From Spirochaetota bacterium (GTDB lineage Bacteria > Spirochaetota > UBA4802 > JAFGJZ01): a stretch of DNA of 38,390 nucleotides. Shown here one piece after another: positions 7,532 to 16,306 of this stretch. The position numbers and the translations under genes are program-made. Where the stretch lies: NCBI GenBank assembly GCA_016928815.1, contig JAFGJZ010000092.1:1-38390 (forward strand), given 5' to 3'. The notes beneath the pieces are model-generated. The model did no database searches. It was given only the letters and a program-made list of their open reading frames with translations, and was not told where the DNA came from. The number at the start of each line of letters is the position of its first letter. The stretch's first letter is position 1.

Positions 7532-8768
7532 TGGAAATATTTTTTCGGGAGACGGACTTTTACTTAACTCCCTTAAAACATGGATTGAAACCGTTTTGAT
7601 GGAAAATATATTCGACTACTGGTTCAGAAATATTATTGATGAAGAGAATAACTGCTTTTATGGCGCTATAGACAAGGATGAAAATAAAATTACTGAAGCT
7701 GATAAAGGACTTATTTTTTATACAAGGATACTCTGGGCAATGTCGAGAGGATACGGAAATTACCGTGATGAAAGAATGAGAAAAATTGCGGATATGGCCT
7801 ATGATTATTTAATAGAGAAATTTCATGATCATGAATATGGAGGATTTTTTTGGGAACTTGATTTCAGAGGGAACGTGAAAAACAGCCGTAAATCAATTTA
7901 TGGCCAGGCATTTTCCGTTTATGCCCTTTCGGAGTATGCGAAAATTTTCAACCGCAGGGATGCGCTTGATTATGCAGTATCTGTTTTTAACCTTATTGAA
8001 ACTTACGCGAAGGATGAAGTCAATAACGGTTATATCGAAACATTTTCCAGAGAATGGAGGATGATGGATGATATCCGTCTGAGTGAAGTCGACCTTAATA
8101 CGGAAAAATCAAATAATACGCATCTTCATCTAATGGAAGCCTATACTGTCTTGTATGAAATTAAAAGAGATGAAATTACGGAGAAAGCGTTAAAAAATTC
8201 CATTGATGTTATTCTTAACCGTGTACTTGACCGGGACAGTCTGAATTTCCGGCTTTTTTTTAACAGGGAGTGGAAAGTTGAATGCGAGACAATCTCTTGC
8301 GGACATGAAATCGAGGCAGCATGGCTGATTGAGCGGGCGTTAAATGTACTTGCAGACGAGGATTATAGCAGAAAAAATATTCATCTGGTTAAAGAAATAT
8401 CACACAACTGCCTTTCATATGTCTGGAGAAATCCTCCTCATTCCGCCCTGAACAATGAAATAGATAAATACGGCAATGTAGACCGGAAAAAAATCTGGTG
8501 GGTTCAGGCGGAAGCCTGCGTTGGATTTTTTAATGAATATGAAAGAAATGCTGAAAAAGAATATTTAACGATAGTCAGTGAAATATGGTCATTCATTGAA
8601 ATGTATATTGTTGACAGGAAAAACGGAGAGTGGTATCATTCTGCAAAAGAACCTGGTGCTGATGAGCATCCATATAAACTTGATGGATGGAAAAGCTGTT
8701 ATCATAACGTCCGTGCGTGTATTGAACTTATAGAAAGAATTGAAAAATGTTCCGGAGAAAATAAATGA
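7515..8768 (+). CDS. Cellobiose 2-epimerase (AGE family)
   Basis: Converts the reducing-end glucose of beta-1,4 disaccharides to mannose or back, here most usefully mannobiose to mannosyl-glucose. The (alpha/alpha)6-barrel motifs are present in order: SIYGQAF (127-133), [11 protein letters not shown] (200-210), [11 protein letters not shown] (261-271), WWVQAEA (328-334) and [11 protein letters not shown] (394-404). Predicted catalytic histidines are within H203/H205, H264 and H397. At 417 residues it is slightly longer than usual, by about a dozen N-terminal residues, but the start at 7515 has a clear AGAGGA site and there is no better internal start. It overlaps the end of GH130_2 by 17 bases and the next gene by 4. 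Confidence 0.88.
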   Translation: MKISGDGNIFSGDGLLLNSLKTWIETVLMENIFDYWFRNIIDEENNCFYGAIDKDENKITEADKGLIFYTRILWAMSRGYGNYRDERMRKIADMAYDYLIEKFHDHEYGGFFWELDFRGNVKNSRKSIYGQAFSVYALSEYAKIFNRRDALDYAVSVFNLIETYAKDEVNNGYIETFSREWRMMDDIRLSEVDLNTEKSNNTHLHLMEAYTVLYEIKRDEITEKALKNSIDVILNRVLDRDSLNFRLFFNREWKVECETISCGHEIEAAWLIERALNVLADEDYSRKNIHLVKEISHNCLSYVWRNPPHSALNNEIDKYGNVDRKKIWWVQAEACVGFFNEYERNAEKEYLTIVSEIWSFIEMYIVDRKNGEWYHSAKEPGADEHPYKLDGWKSCYHNVRACIELIERIEKCSGENK

Positions 8769-9940
8769 TAATTTTTGATGAAAGACGCAAAATAGTTATA
8801 AAAGAACATAAAAACCTGACTGAAAGAAAAAACAGAATGCTTTTTTCAAAAAACGGATGGTTTGAAAGATATGAATATCCGGTAATCACTGCAGATCATA
8901 TCCCTCTGAACTGGCGCTACGATTTTAACAAGGAGACAAATCCGTATTTTATGGAAAGGCTCGGTATTAACGCTGTCTTTAATTCGGGTGCGATTGAATT
9001 TAACGGAGAAGTGTATCTCGCGCTGAGAGTTGAAGGATTGGACAGGAAATCATTTTTTGCTATTGCTCACAGTAAAAACGGAATTGATAATTTCATTTTT
9101 AATGATGAACCTGTACTGCTTCCGGAAACAGCTGATCCGGATGTAAACGTTTATGACATGCGTCTTGTAAGGCATGAAGACGGATGGATTTACGGGCTGT
9201 TCTGTACGGAAAGAAAGGATCCGGCTGCGGCACCGGGAGACCTGTCATCTGCTATAGCGCAGTGCGGAATATGCCGGACTAAGGATATGAATCACTGGGA
9301 AAGACTCCCGGATCTTATTTCGCCTTCACAGCAGCGTAATGTTGTTCTTCATCCTGAATTTGTTGACGGTAAATACGCCCTGTATACCCGTCCGCAGGAT
9401 TCTTTCATTGATGCAGGAAGCGGAGGCGGAATAGGATGGGCACTTGTTGATTCCATGCTTGGTGCTGAAGTGGAAAGCTCATCCATAGTTGATCCGAGAG
9501 TATATCATACGATTAAAGAATCAAAAAACGGGCAGGGCCCGGCGCCTATTAAAACTTCGCCGGGTTGGATTCATCTTGCGCATGGAGTCAGGAATACCGC
9601 AGCCGGCCTGCGTTATGTATTGTATCTGTTTGCGACAGATAACAATTCTCCTGATAAGGTAATATGCAGACCCGGCGGTTATTTTATTGCACCTGAAGGT
9701 GATGAAAGAACCGGTGATGTGTCAAATGTAGTTTTTTCAAACGGATGGGTGTGCCGTGAGAACGGAGATGTTCTGATATATTATGCATCTTCCGATACAA
9801 GACTGCATGTCGCTTCCACAACTGTTGAACGGTTGAAGGATTATGTTTTCAATACTCCGGAGGACCCATTGACTTCACATAAATGTGTTGCCCAGAGAAT
9901 TAATCTGATCCGTGAAAATGCAAAAGCAAAAAGTTTATAA
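8765..9940 (+). CDS. 4-O-beta-D-mannosyl-D-glucose phosphorylase (GH130_1)
   Basis: Phosphorolyses mannosyl-beta-1,4-glucose to mannose-1-phosphate and glucose (EC 2.4.1.281). The 391-residue protein follows the Bacteroides fragilis and Ruminococcus albus enzymes closely along its length, as I recall them: PLNWRYDFN (47-55), [11 protein letters not shown] (89-99), NVYDMRLV with the predicted acid D131, [49 protein letters not shown] and YYASSDTR. The start codon overlaps the epimerase stop as ATGA, implying translational coupling. Epimerase plus this enzyme is the known mannobiose pathway, so the assignment is among the firmest in the window. Confidence 0.94.
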   Translation: MIIFDERRKIVIKEHKNLTERKNRMLFSKNGWFERYEYPVITADHIPLNWRYDFNKETNPYFMERLGINAVFNSGAIEFNGEVYLALRVEGLDRKSFFAIAHSKNGIDNFIFNDEPVLLPETADPDVNVYDMRLVRHEDGWIYGLFCTERKDPAAAPGDLSSAIAQCGICRTKDMNHWERLPDLISPSQQRNVVLHPEFVDGKYALYTRPQDSFIDAGSGGGIGWALVDSMLGAEVESSSIVDPRVYHTIKESKNGQGPAPIKTSPGWIHLAHGVRNTAAGLRYVLYLFATDNNSPDKVICRPGGYFIAPEGDERTGDVSNVVFSNGWVCRENGDVLIYYASSDTRLHVASTTVERLKDYVFNTPEDPLTSHKCVAQRINLIRENAKAKSL

Positions 9941-10057
9941 GTTTGGTAAAGATGAATTTATTTCATGAACAGCCTGATTTAATTATTCCTGTTTCATTTT
10001 GCAGAATTTGTAAGTAGTCATTATTACCTGCTGTTTTTTAAAATATTAGAACCGCAA

Positions 10058-10101
10058 TTTACGGAAAAATAAATTTTTCCGTAAATGAACATTTTTTTTT
10101 C
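10058..10101 (+). terminator. Terminator of the mannan operon
   Basis: A perfect 14-base inverted repeat, ATTTACGGAAAAAT (10058-10071) and ATTTTTCCGTAAAT (10074-10087), is followed by GAAC and a run of nine T (10092-10101). It lies 118 bases behind the GH130_1 stop codon and just before the promoter of the next gene. Confidence 0.8.
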
Positions 10102-10155
10102 AATTTCTTCATGAAAATAGCGTTATATCTATGAGAGTTAAAACATGGAGGAAAT

Positions 10156-10614
10156 ATGTATCATACAAGCATTAATATCAGCCGCTCAATTGCAGAAAAA
10201 CTGAAAGAAACCGCGGAAAAATACAATATAAGCAGAAGAAAACTGATTACGATGATTTTTCTTTACTGTCATGACAATCTGGATTTCGATCAGTTTGTAT
10301 CAGGTCTTACGAAATATCAGAGACTGGCTCCCGGAGACGGATGGAAATGTCTCAGAGTGGATTTTGACGATAGTCAGTGTGACATTTATTTCCTTTATAG
10401 AAACAAATTCAGAATTAGTTTGAGTAAGCTGTTAGCTGTCGGTTTTGTACTTTTTTTTGATAGAGTTCTTAAGGATCTGAATTTTAATAATGAAATAAAA
10501 AAAGAAGATTTTTTAAATTTATTAATTAGTTATACAGTAATAAAGTTTTTATTAATTAGTTTTGTAAAAGATGCATTAAAATTTTTTAAAAAATCAGAGA
10601 AAAACAAAACTTAA
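10156..10614 (+). CDS. Tandem ribbon-helix-helix-like protein, paralogue 2
   Basis: 152 residues, paralogous to the minus-strand gene at 3422-3871. First unit: strand TSINISRS, helix IAEKLKETAEKYNIS, helix RRKLITMIFLY. Second unit: GWKCLRVDFDD, a helix, then RISLSKLLAVGFVLFFDRVL. The C-terminal 40 residues are rich in Leu, Ile, Phe and Lys and may pack as an amphipathic helix or touch the membrane. Two ribbon-helix-helix units in one chain would make a built-in pseudo-dimer, as in F-plasmid TraY. It is an isolated gene with a strong GGAGG ribosome site; the promoter region holds CGTTATAT (10122-10129), shared with paralogue 1. Function unknown; codons become AT-rich at the 3' end. Confidence 0.65.
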   Translation: MYHTSINISRSIAEKLKETAEKYNISRRKLITMIFLYCHDNLDFDQFVSGLTKYQRLAPGDGWKCLRVDFDDSQCDIYFLYRNKFRISLSKLLAVGFVLFFDRVLKDLNFNNEIKKEDFLNLLISYTVIKFLLISFVKDALKFFKKSEKNKT

Positions 10615-10802
10615 AAAAAAAAACCTCCGTATGATGCTAAAAATACAATTTCCTGAAGATCAAAAGGAATATAATTAAAAACTCATCAGTCTGAATTATA
10701 AACTATGGATTACTAAAAAATTTCAGTTTAAATGGCACTTTTATTCATTCCCGTTCGTTATATTTTCAGATTCGAAAAAAATGATATTTTTAAGGAGGAG
10801 AA

Positions 10803-11132
10803 ATGAAAAAGGCATTATTGACTGCATTTTTAATTCTGTTTGCATGCAATTTAATTTATGCACAGGAAATTAAATCCGGCAGTTCGAATGAACTTAAAAT
10901 TGATTCAGACTCAGGACAGAATGGAGAACTTGACAGAGACAGACTGCGTGAAAAGGATATTGAGGGCAGTGATGCATTAAAGGAACAGAACAGGGATCGA
11001 ATCCGTCTTCAGATCAGGGAAAAAATCAAGGAGTGTCAGGAACTAAATAAAGAAATTAAAAATATGGTTCGTGAACGTACAAGATCCGGAGAAATGAAAA
11101 TGCAGAAAACATCTGCAGGCAAAAAAAGATGA
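10803..11132 (+). CDS. Small secreted charged protein
   Basis: 109 residues, beginning with a signal peptide (MKKALLTAFLILFACNLIYA, then QE). The mature part is dominated by Arg, Lys, Glu and Asp in an apparently helical pattern (DRDRLREKD, RDRIRLQIREKIKE). No family recognised. The start has a near-perfect AAGGAGGAG. The next gene follows after a hairpin-bearing gap of 55 bases, and together they face the sigma/anti-sigma pair, which suggests a link to envelope stress (inference). Confidence 0.65.
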   Translation: MKKALLTAFLILFACNLIYAQEIKSGSSNELKIDSDSGQNGELDRDRLREKDIEGSDALKEQNRDRIRLQIREKIKECQELNKEIKNMVRERTRSGEMKMQKTSAGKKR

Positions 11133-11138
11133 GCGAAG

Positions 11139-11176
11139 ATCACAGACTCTTTCAGTTTTCTGACTGAGTCTGTGAT
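11139..11176 (+). other. Intercistronic hairpin
   Basis: ATCACAGACTC (11139-11149) pairs perfectly with GAGTCTGTGAT (11166-11176), and inside it TCAG pairs with CTGA around a TTTT loop. There is no T run, so it is not a standard terminator. It lies between two envelope genes and ends 11 bases before the ATG of the second, so it could affect mRNA stability or initiation there. Confidence 0.65.
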
Positions 11177-11187
11177 GCAGAGGTTCT

Positions 11188-12018
11188 ATGAAGCTGATGA
11201 AATTTATTTTAATGTTATATGTTTTTTCAGCTGCGGTATCCATGTCTGCAGCTTACGATACCGGAATGGCTGCAGGAGTGAATGCATCTGTTTCTGACAA
11301 CGGAAGTAAAACGATGGATTATATTAACCCTTTTGTTCAGATAATGTTAATGTCTTCACGAGCAGATTTAACTGCATCATATTCAGCATTCATATCATAT
11401 GAAATTACGGATTATGACGGGAATGAAAGAAATGTAATGCTTCATCAGCCGGGCATTGAAATTTCATTTTATCCCTGTGATATATTCGCCATCAATGGCC
11501 AGTACGTATATACCGCGGGTGAAGCGTCATTTTCATCACATTTGGTCGACATCGGAGGCATGGCTGTTTTTAAAAGACTGCTTGCCGGATGCAGTTTTTC
11601 CGCAGAAGTTAGGGATTATGACTACAACGGTTCCAACAGATCAAAAGAATTTATTTCACGGATATATACTGATTATGATTTAACAGAAAAGTATTCGGCT
11701 GACATTTCAATTGTTTTAAAAAAAACTGATTATATCAGTTACGATGAAGATTATTCTTCCGGAGAATTCCGGGGTGGGCTGGATATGTCCCAGAGTGAAA
11801 ACATTATTGTTGCGGCAGGGTTGTCAACGGGAATTGATTCAGACGGATATTATCTGGTATCAGGTGATGTCGGAATGAAAGTTAAGTTTTATGATCACAT
11901 GAAACTGGGTTTCCGTTATTCCGGAAGTTATTTCATTTATTCCGGAAGCGGAGTTTCAGATGAAGAGGATGATTATTTTGTGCATGTGCTAAACCTTTCG
12001 CTATCTTTGTATTTCTGA
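11188..12018 (+). CDS. Putative outer-membrane beta-barrel protein
   Basis: 276 residues with a signal peptide (cleavage near SMSA, residue 21). The mature region is almost wholly alternating strands rich in Tyr, Ser, Asp and Gly, ending in LNLSLSLYF with a terminal phenylalanine, the usual barrel-assembly signal. No named family recognised. The ATG has GAGG upstream; an alternative start at the second Met (MKFILML) would give a shorter signal peptide. It converges on the anti-sigma gene 32 bases downstream with no clear terminator between them. Confidence 0.65.
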   Translation: MKLMKFILMLYVFSAAVSMSAAYDTGMAAGVNASVSDNGSKTMDYINPFVQIMLMSSRADLTASYSAFISYEITDYDGNERNVMLHQPGIEISFYPCDIFAINGQYVYTAGEASFSSHLVDIGGMAVFKRLLAGCSFSAEVRDYDYNGSNRSKEFISRIYTDYDLTEKYSADISIVLKKTDYISYDEDYSSGEFRGGLDMSQSENIIVAAGLSTGIDSDGYYLVSGDVGMKVKFYDHMKLGFRYSGSYFIYSGSGVSDEEDDYFVHVLNLSLSLYF

Positions 12019-12050
12019 TTCTTTCCATAAACATAAAAGCTCATACGCTG

Positions 12051-13142
12051 CTATTTTCGTCCTTTGTTTTTACCGGTTTCAGTTCCGGTATTTGGTTTTG
12101 AATTAAGATTTGTGTCAGATGAACCTTCTTTCCGGGTATTAATTATTTCCGCCCTGCTGCTTTTATCCGTATTTTGAATTCCTTCGGATTTAATCTGATT
12201 AACTGAACTTTCTGATGATTGTTCTTTCTTAGTCATTCGTATTATGTTTGAATTTTTGTTGAGTCTTTCAAATGCGGCAATTTTAAGTTCAGAACTGATT
12301 TCCGCCGTGAAAAGATTGAGCGTTTCATTGCTGCACTTAACTGTTTTCAAAGGAAGCATTGAAGACCACATATATCCCGAATTGATTCGAATCTCATCGG
12401 GATTGCCGGAGTTTTTTAATGCGATTGAACCTTCCCTAACGGCAACGAACAAACGGACATTGTCATAGTAGACAAGAAATTCTGTTCCTGCAGGCGTGAT
12501 TGTATAAGTACTGCAGTAAACATCGGACTTATATCTTCCGGATGAAGATGATATCAGCATTCCTTTCAAAATGCGAATGCTGATATTCCCGTTTTCATCT
12601 GGAGCCGTAAATGAAAATCCGGTATCCGGAAATACTGAAAGTAAATATGTTGGATCAATTGCTGCTTTGAGGGAATGCGATGTGTCGGTATAATATGTTA
12701 AATTGCTGTCAAACCTGATTTCCTCCATACGGCTGTCATATAAATTCGTACTTATTATCCTGTAGATTTGTTCCGAATCCGGAAGTTTTTGCAGGCCGGA
12801 TGAGGTATTTCCGCTGTTAAAAGAAATCAGTAAGGCTGATAATGAGACTATAATGATTGTGAAAACAGGAATAACATATTTTAGAAGTTCCGGTCTGAAC
12901 AGTCCTGTTTTCCCCGGCATCGACAGCTGATCCGCTTTTACATTCCAGGTTCTGATTACCGAATTTCTGACAGAGACATCAGGCTGAATTGAATCAAAAA
13001 ATTCAGGATCAGGTGCAAGTGCATTTTGAAGAATACTGATTTTTTTTCCGCATTCCGGACAGGAGGAAATGTGCATTTCAGATTTCCTGTTCCTTATTCC
13101 CGCAGCTGCAGCAGTTATTTCATTTTCTGTAAGATGTTTCAT
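12051..13142 (-). CDS. Membrane anti-sigma factor with FecR-like periplasmic domain
   Basis: I choose the ATG at 13142 because GAGAG precedes it; an upstream ATG at 13157 lacks a ribosome site. Near the N-terminus an H-x3-C-x2-C cluster (HISSCPEC) is the zinc-finger anti-sigma signature that binds the partner sigma factor. A single transmembrane helix follows (KYVIPVFTIIIVSLSALLISF). The periplasmic part has a FecR-type core (TITPAGTEFLVYYDN, then FVAVREGSIALKN), and the last 70 residues are polar and probably disordered. It lies 50 bases behind the ECF sigma gene, so the two form a regulatory pair that senses an envelope signal. What it senses is unknown. Confidence 0.8.
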   Translation of the reverse strand: MKHLTENEITAAAAGIRNRKSEMHISSCPECGKKISILQNALAPDPEFFDSIQPDVSVRNSVIRTWNVKADQLSMPGKTGLFRPELLKYVIPVFTIIIVSLSALLISFNSGNTSSGLQKLPDSEQIYRIISTNLYDSRMEEIRFDSNLTYYTDTSHSLKAAIDPTYLLSVFPDTGFSFTAPDENGNISIRILKGMLISSSSGRYKSDVYCSTYTITPAGTEFLVYYDNVRLFVAVREGSIALKNSGNPDEIRINSGYMWSSMLPLKTVKCSNETLNLFTAEISSELKIAAFERLNKNSNIIRMTKKEQSSESSVNQIKSEGIQNTDKSSRAEIINTRKEGSSDTNLNSKPNTGTETGKNKGRK

Positions 13143-13192
13143 TTCATTTTCTCTCATTAATACAACGTACGGTTTAGATAAATCATGCCAGT

Positions 13193-13705
13193 TTATTTAA
13201 AAAAACCCTTATTTTGAAATTTAATTTTCAGTTCTTCTGTAATTTTTTTCATTTTTCTTTTAAGTGTTCTTTCCGGAATTTTCAACAGCTGTGAAATTTC
13301 CCTGAAAGTCATCCCGGCCTTTTTAAGGATCAGAATGGATTTTTCAGGTTCTTTCAGCATGTCGGTTAATTCGTTCAATATTTCCAGAACTGCAGAACTG
13401 TCATCCTTTTCTGAACTGTCTTTCCTGTACTCTGCTGCATCAAGAGTTTCATGATCGCAGTTGATATTTTTTGATGAACTTTTTCTTGAATAATCAATAC
13501 AGATGTTTCTGGCCATTCTGTAAAGCAGAGCACGGATATTGGAATCATTAACATTTTTTTTATGTGAATATTCAATAAGTCTGGTAAAAACATCATGAAG
13601 TATGTCTTCTGATGTTTCAGTATCTCCGGTGTATTTGAAAATAAATGCAAAAATCTCACGCCCGAAGCCGTCATAAGCGTTTTTAATTTTTTCAAGACTT
13701 ATCAT
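13193..13705 (-). CDS. ECF-type RNA polymerase sigma factor
   Basis: 170 residues with the two sigma domains of the ECF group. Region 2 spans about 15-75 (TETSEDILHDVFTRLIE; ALLYRMARNICIDYSRK) and region 4 about 112-160 (PEKSILILKKAGMTFREISQLLKIPERTLKRKMKKI). It is immediately upstream of its probable anti-sigma factor. No Shine-Dalgarno sequence is evident before the ATG, so translation may be weak or start close to the mRNA end. Targets are not identified; the neighbouring envelope genes are candidates. Confidence 0.88.
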   Translation of the reverse strand: MISLEKIKNAYDGFGREIFAFIFKYTGDTETSEDILHDVFTRLIEYSHKKNVNDSNIRALLYRMARNICIDYSRKSSSKNINCDHETLDAAEYRKDSSEKDDSSAVLEILNELTDMLKEPEKSILILKKAGMTFREISQLLKIPERTLKRKMKKITEELKIKFQNKGFFK

Positions 13706-13763
13706 GGATGTATTGTCGTGTCAGGAAAATTTTTTGCAAGTTAATTTCAGGTTTGCATATGGT

Positions 13764-13795
13764 AAAAAAGCCTTTCTCCGGAGAGAAAGGCTTTT
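13764..13795 (-). terminator. Terminator of the cellobiose phosphorylase gene
   Basis: A 13-base perfect stem, AAAAGCCTTTCTC and GAGAAAGGCTTTT, with a 4-base loop. Read on the minus strand it ends in six T, 25 bases after the phosphorylase stop. Confidence 0.88.
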
Positions 13796-13819
13796 GAAAT
13801 TTTTCTGAAAAAAAGAATT

Positions 13820-16243
13820 TTACAGATTATATGTGAGACTTACTTCGCTGTTTTTCCCTGCGCTGAGAACCTTATTTCCGGAAATTTCAACACCGGCTGT
13901 CGAAGATGAAAGCCCCTTGTCTCTGCCGCCTCTTTTAATCTGAATTGTATATTTGACATTTCTGAATTTTCTCTGAACGGTTACATCAGTAACTGAATCA
14001 GGAAGAGCAGGATTTACGATGAGGCCGTCAAAATCCGGACGTATTCCCAGAATATACTGTGTCATTGCTACGTAATACCAGCTTGCAGCCCCGGTAAGCC
14101 ATGAATTTTTTGCTTCTCCCGGCCGCGGTGAATCGTTACTTGCTATCATCTGCGCATATACGTAAGGTTCCATTCTGTGAATCTCGCTTATGTTCTCCCT
14201 GTATGGTCCTGAAACACTTTTATAATAATCAAAAGCAGCGTTTCCTCTGCCTGCCAGAGCCTCGGCGATTATTATCCATGAATTGTTATGAGTGAAAATT
14301 CCCGCATTTTCCTTGTATCCCGGCGGATATGAGGTTATTTCTCCCAGTTCTTTTCTGTAGGTAGTAAAAGCCGGATTTACAAGCTTAATTCCATGCTCTG
14401 TTCCGAGGTATTTTTTTACGGAATCAAGTGCCCTGACGGCGCGTCCGTCATCAAGTCCGATGCCTGCCATGATGCACATTCCCTGCGGTTCAATGAAAAT
14501 TTTTCCTTCATCATTTGAAGCTGAACCCAGTTTGTTTCCGGCATCATCATATGCACGGAGAAACCAGTCTCCATCAAATCCGTTTTTATCAAGATTATTT
14601 CTCATTTCTTCAAGTGATTTCTGATACATTTTTTCATCAATTTTCCTGCCGGCTTTTTCCGCAATTTTTAAAAATTCAGGAACGGCTTTGATGTACATGC
14701 CTGCAATAAATGTGGATTCGGCATTTTTTCCGTCGATGTTTCCGCATGTCTGAAAAGATTCATCCGGATTTGTTGAAAATGCATTAAGGTTAAGACAGTC
14801 ATTCCAGTCGGCTCTTCCTATTAATGGAAGTCCGTGAGGACCTATATGGGTGCGTGTGAAATCCACAGACGCAATCAGATGGTCGAATAATGTAAAATTT
14901 TCTCCCGGTTTATCGGAGAATGGAGTATTTACATCAAGAATTGAGTAATCGTTAGTTTCCTTTATATACTCGCTTATTGCCATTACAAGCCAAAGCGGGT
15001 CGTCGTTGAAACCGCCGCCTATGTCGGCATTTCCTTTCTTTGTCAGAGGCTGATACTGGTGGTATGCTGATCCGTCGCTGAACTGAGTGGATGCGAGATC
15101 AATTATTCTCTGTTTAACACGGTCTGAAATCATTGATACTGAACCCATGCAGTCCTGATTTGAATCCCTGAATCCCATTCCACGGCCGATACCGCTTTCA
15201 AATCCTGAAGCGCTTCTGGAAACATTGAATGTAATCATTGTCTGATATGCGTTCCATGTATTTACAATTCTGTCCAGAACCTCATCATTCGATTTAACAC
15301 GGTAAACGGAAAACAGATTGTCATAATATTCCTGTACTTTTTTAAACTCATCATTGATTTTACCGGCAGAGTATTTCTTTATCATTTCCATTGCAGGTTT
15401 TTTATTAATGATATTTTTTGATTCCCATTTCTCACTGTCCTTGTTTATGATGAAACCCAGAACAAGATTAATTGTCTTCTTTTCTCCCGGAGCGAGTTCA
15501 ATATTAAATCCGTGTGATGCGCATGGATACCATCCGCTTGCGATTGTATTTGACAGGTCTCCTTTTTTTACTGCATCCGGATTGCTTATGGTGTTGAAAG
15601 CTCCGATAAATGTATCCCTGTCGGTTTCAAAACTGTCTACTTTAGTGTCGCTTCCGTAAAAAGTATAGTGATCGCGTCTTTCTCTGTATTCGGTTTTATG
15701 ATATATTACATTATCCTTGAATTCTACTTCCGCCGTATTGAGATTACGCTGAAAATTTGTCATGTCGTCAAGTGCGTTGTAGAGTGCAAATTCAACAAAT
15801 GAAAAAAGCTTGAATGATTTTTTTTCAGTTGATGTGTTTTCAAGAGTCAGCGAATGAATTTCGCATGCATCATCCTTTGGAATGAAAAACAGTACCGAAC
15901 ATTTTATTCCGTTTTTCGAACCTGTAATTCTGGAGTATCCGAGACCATGCCGGCACTCATATGAATCCAGTTTTGTCATAGCCGGTTTCCAGGACGGTGA
16001 CCATATGTCTTTGCCGTCGTTAATGTAGAAATAGCGACCGTTCATATCGATTGGAATATTGTTGTAACGGTACCGGATAAGACGTCTGAGTCTTGCATCT
16101 TTATAGAAGCAGTATCCTCCGCCGGTATTTGATATGATACCTGTCATATCTCCGAAGCCGAGATAATTTAGCCATGGATATGGTGTTTCAGGTGTGGTAA
16201 TTACATATTCTTTGTTTTCGTCATCGAAATAGCCGAATTTCAT
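13820..16243 (-). CDS. Cellobiose phosphorylase (GH94)
   Basis: Splits cellobiose with phosphate to glucose-1-phosphate and glucose in the cytoplasm (EC 2.4.1.20). The 807-residue length is that of characterised cellobiose phosphorylases, and the N-terminus MKFGYFDDENKEYVITTP matches the clostridial enzyme as I recall it. Further family motifs are DARLRRLIRYRYNN (49-62), YECRHGLGYSRI, SGIGRGMGFRDSNQD (350-364), DGSAYHQYQPLTKKGN, and GRADWNDCLN with the predicted catalytic acid D482. The C-terminus has PGYKENAGIF and SPRPGEAKNSWLTGAASW. AAAGGAG precedes the ATG. A promoter with a dyad in its spacer lies in the 63-base gap behind its lacI gene, so expression can be independent of that gene. Confidence 0.95.
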   Translation of the reverse strand: MKFGYFDDENKEYVITTPETPYPWLNYLGFGDMTGIISNTGGGYCFYKDARLRRLIRYRYNNIPIDMNGRYFYINDGKDIWSPSWKPAMTKLDSYECRHGLGYSRITGSKNGIKCSVLFFIPKDDACEIHSLTLENTSTEKKSFKLFSFVEFALYNALDDMTNFQRNLNTAEVEFKDNVIYHKTEYRERRDHYTFYGSDTKVDSFETDRDTFIGAFNTISNPDAVKKGDLSNTIASGWYPCASHGFNIELAPGEKKTINLVLGFIINKDSEKWESKNIINKKPAMEMIKKYSAGKINDEFKKVQEYYDNLFSVYRVKSNDEVLDRIVNTWNAYQTMITFNVSRSASGFESGIGRGMGFRDSNQDCMGSVSMISDRVKQRIIDLASTQFSDGSAYHQYQPLTKKGNADIGGGFNDDPLWLVMAISEYIKETNDYSILDVNTPFSDKPGENFTLFDHLIASVDFTRTHIGPHGLPLIGRADWNDCLNLNAFSTNPDESFQTCGNIDGKNAESTFIAGMYIKAVPEFLKIAEKAGRKIDEKMYQKSLEEMRNNLDKNGFDGDWFLRAYDDAGNKLGSASNDEGKIFIEPQGMCIMAGIGLDDGRAVRALDSVKKYLGTEHGIKLVNPAFTTYRKELGEITSYPPGYKENAGIFTHNNSWIIIAEALAGRGNAAFDYYKSVSGPYRENISEIHRMEPYVYAQMIASNDSPRPGEAKNSWLTGAASWYYVAMTQYILGIRPDFDGLIVNPALPDSVTDVTVQRKFRNVKYTIQIKRGGRDKGLSSSTAGVEISGNKVLSAGKNSEVSLTYNL

Positions 16244-16259
16244 AAAATCTCCTTTATAT

Positions 16260-16289
16260 TTATATTTCCGTATTACGGAATAATTTCAA
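16260..16289 (-). promoter_or_regulatory. Promoter of the GH94 gene with dyad in the spacer
   Basis: Read on the minus strand: -35 TTGAAA (16289-16284), 18-base spacer, -10 ATATAA (16265-16260). The spacer contains the symmetric 15-mer TTCCGTATTACGGAA (16266-16280), which is too tight for an RNA hairpin and looks like a repressor site. Its sequence differs from the CG-centred LacI-type sites in this window. Confidence 0.5.
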
Positions 16290-16306
16290 AAATTGTTTTC
16301 CCGCCT

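Noticed and set aside
9144..9153. TAAACGTTTA, identical to the manA operator core, inside the GH130_1 gene
   Set aside because: The bases encode the conserved NVYD catalytic motif, so the match is explained by protein constraint; an auxiliary operator cannot be excluded but has no other support.
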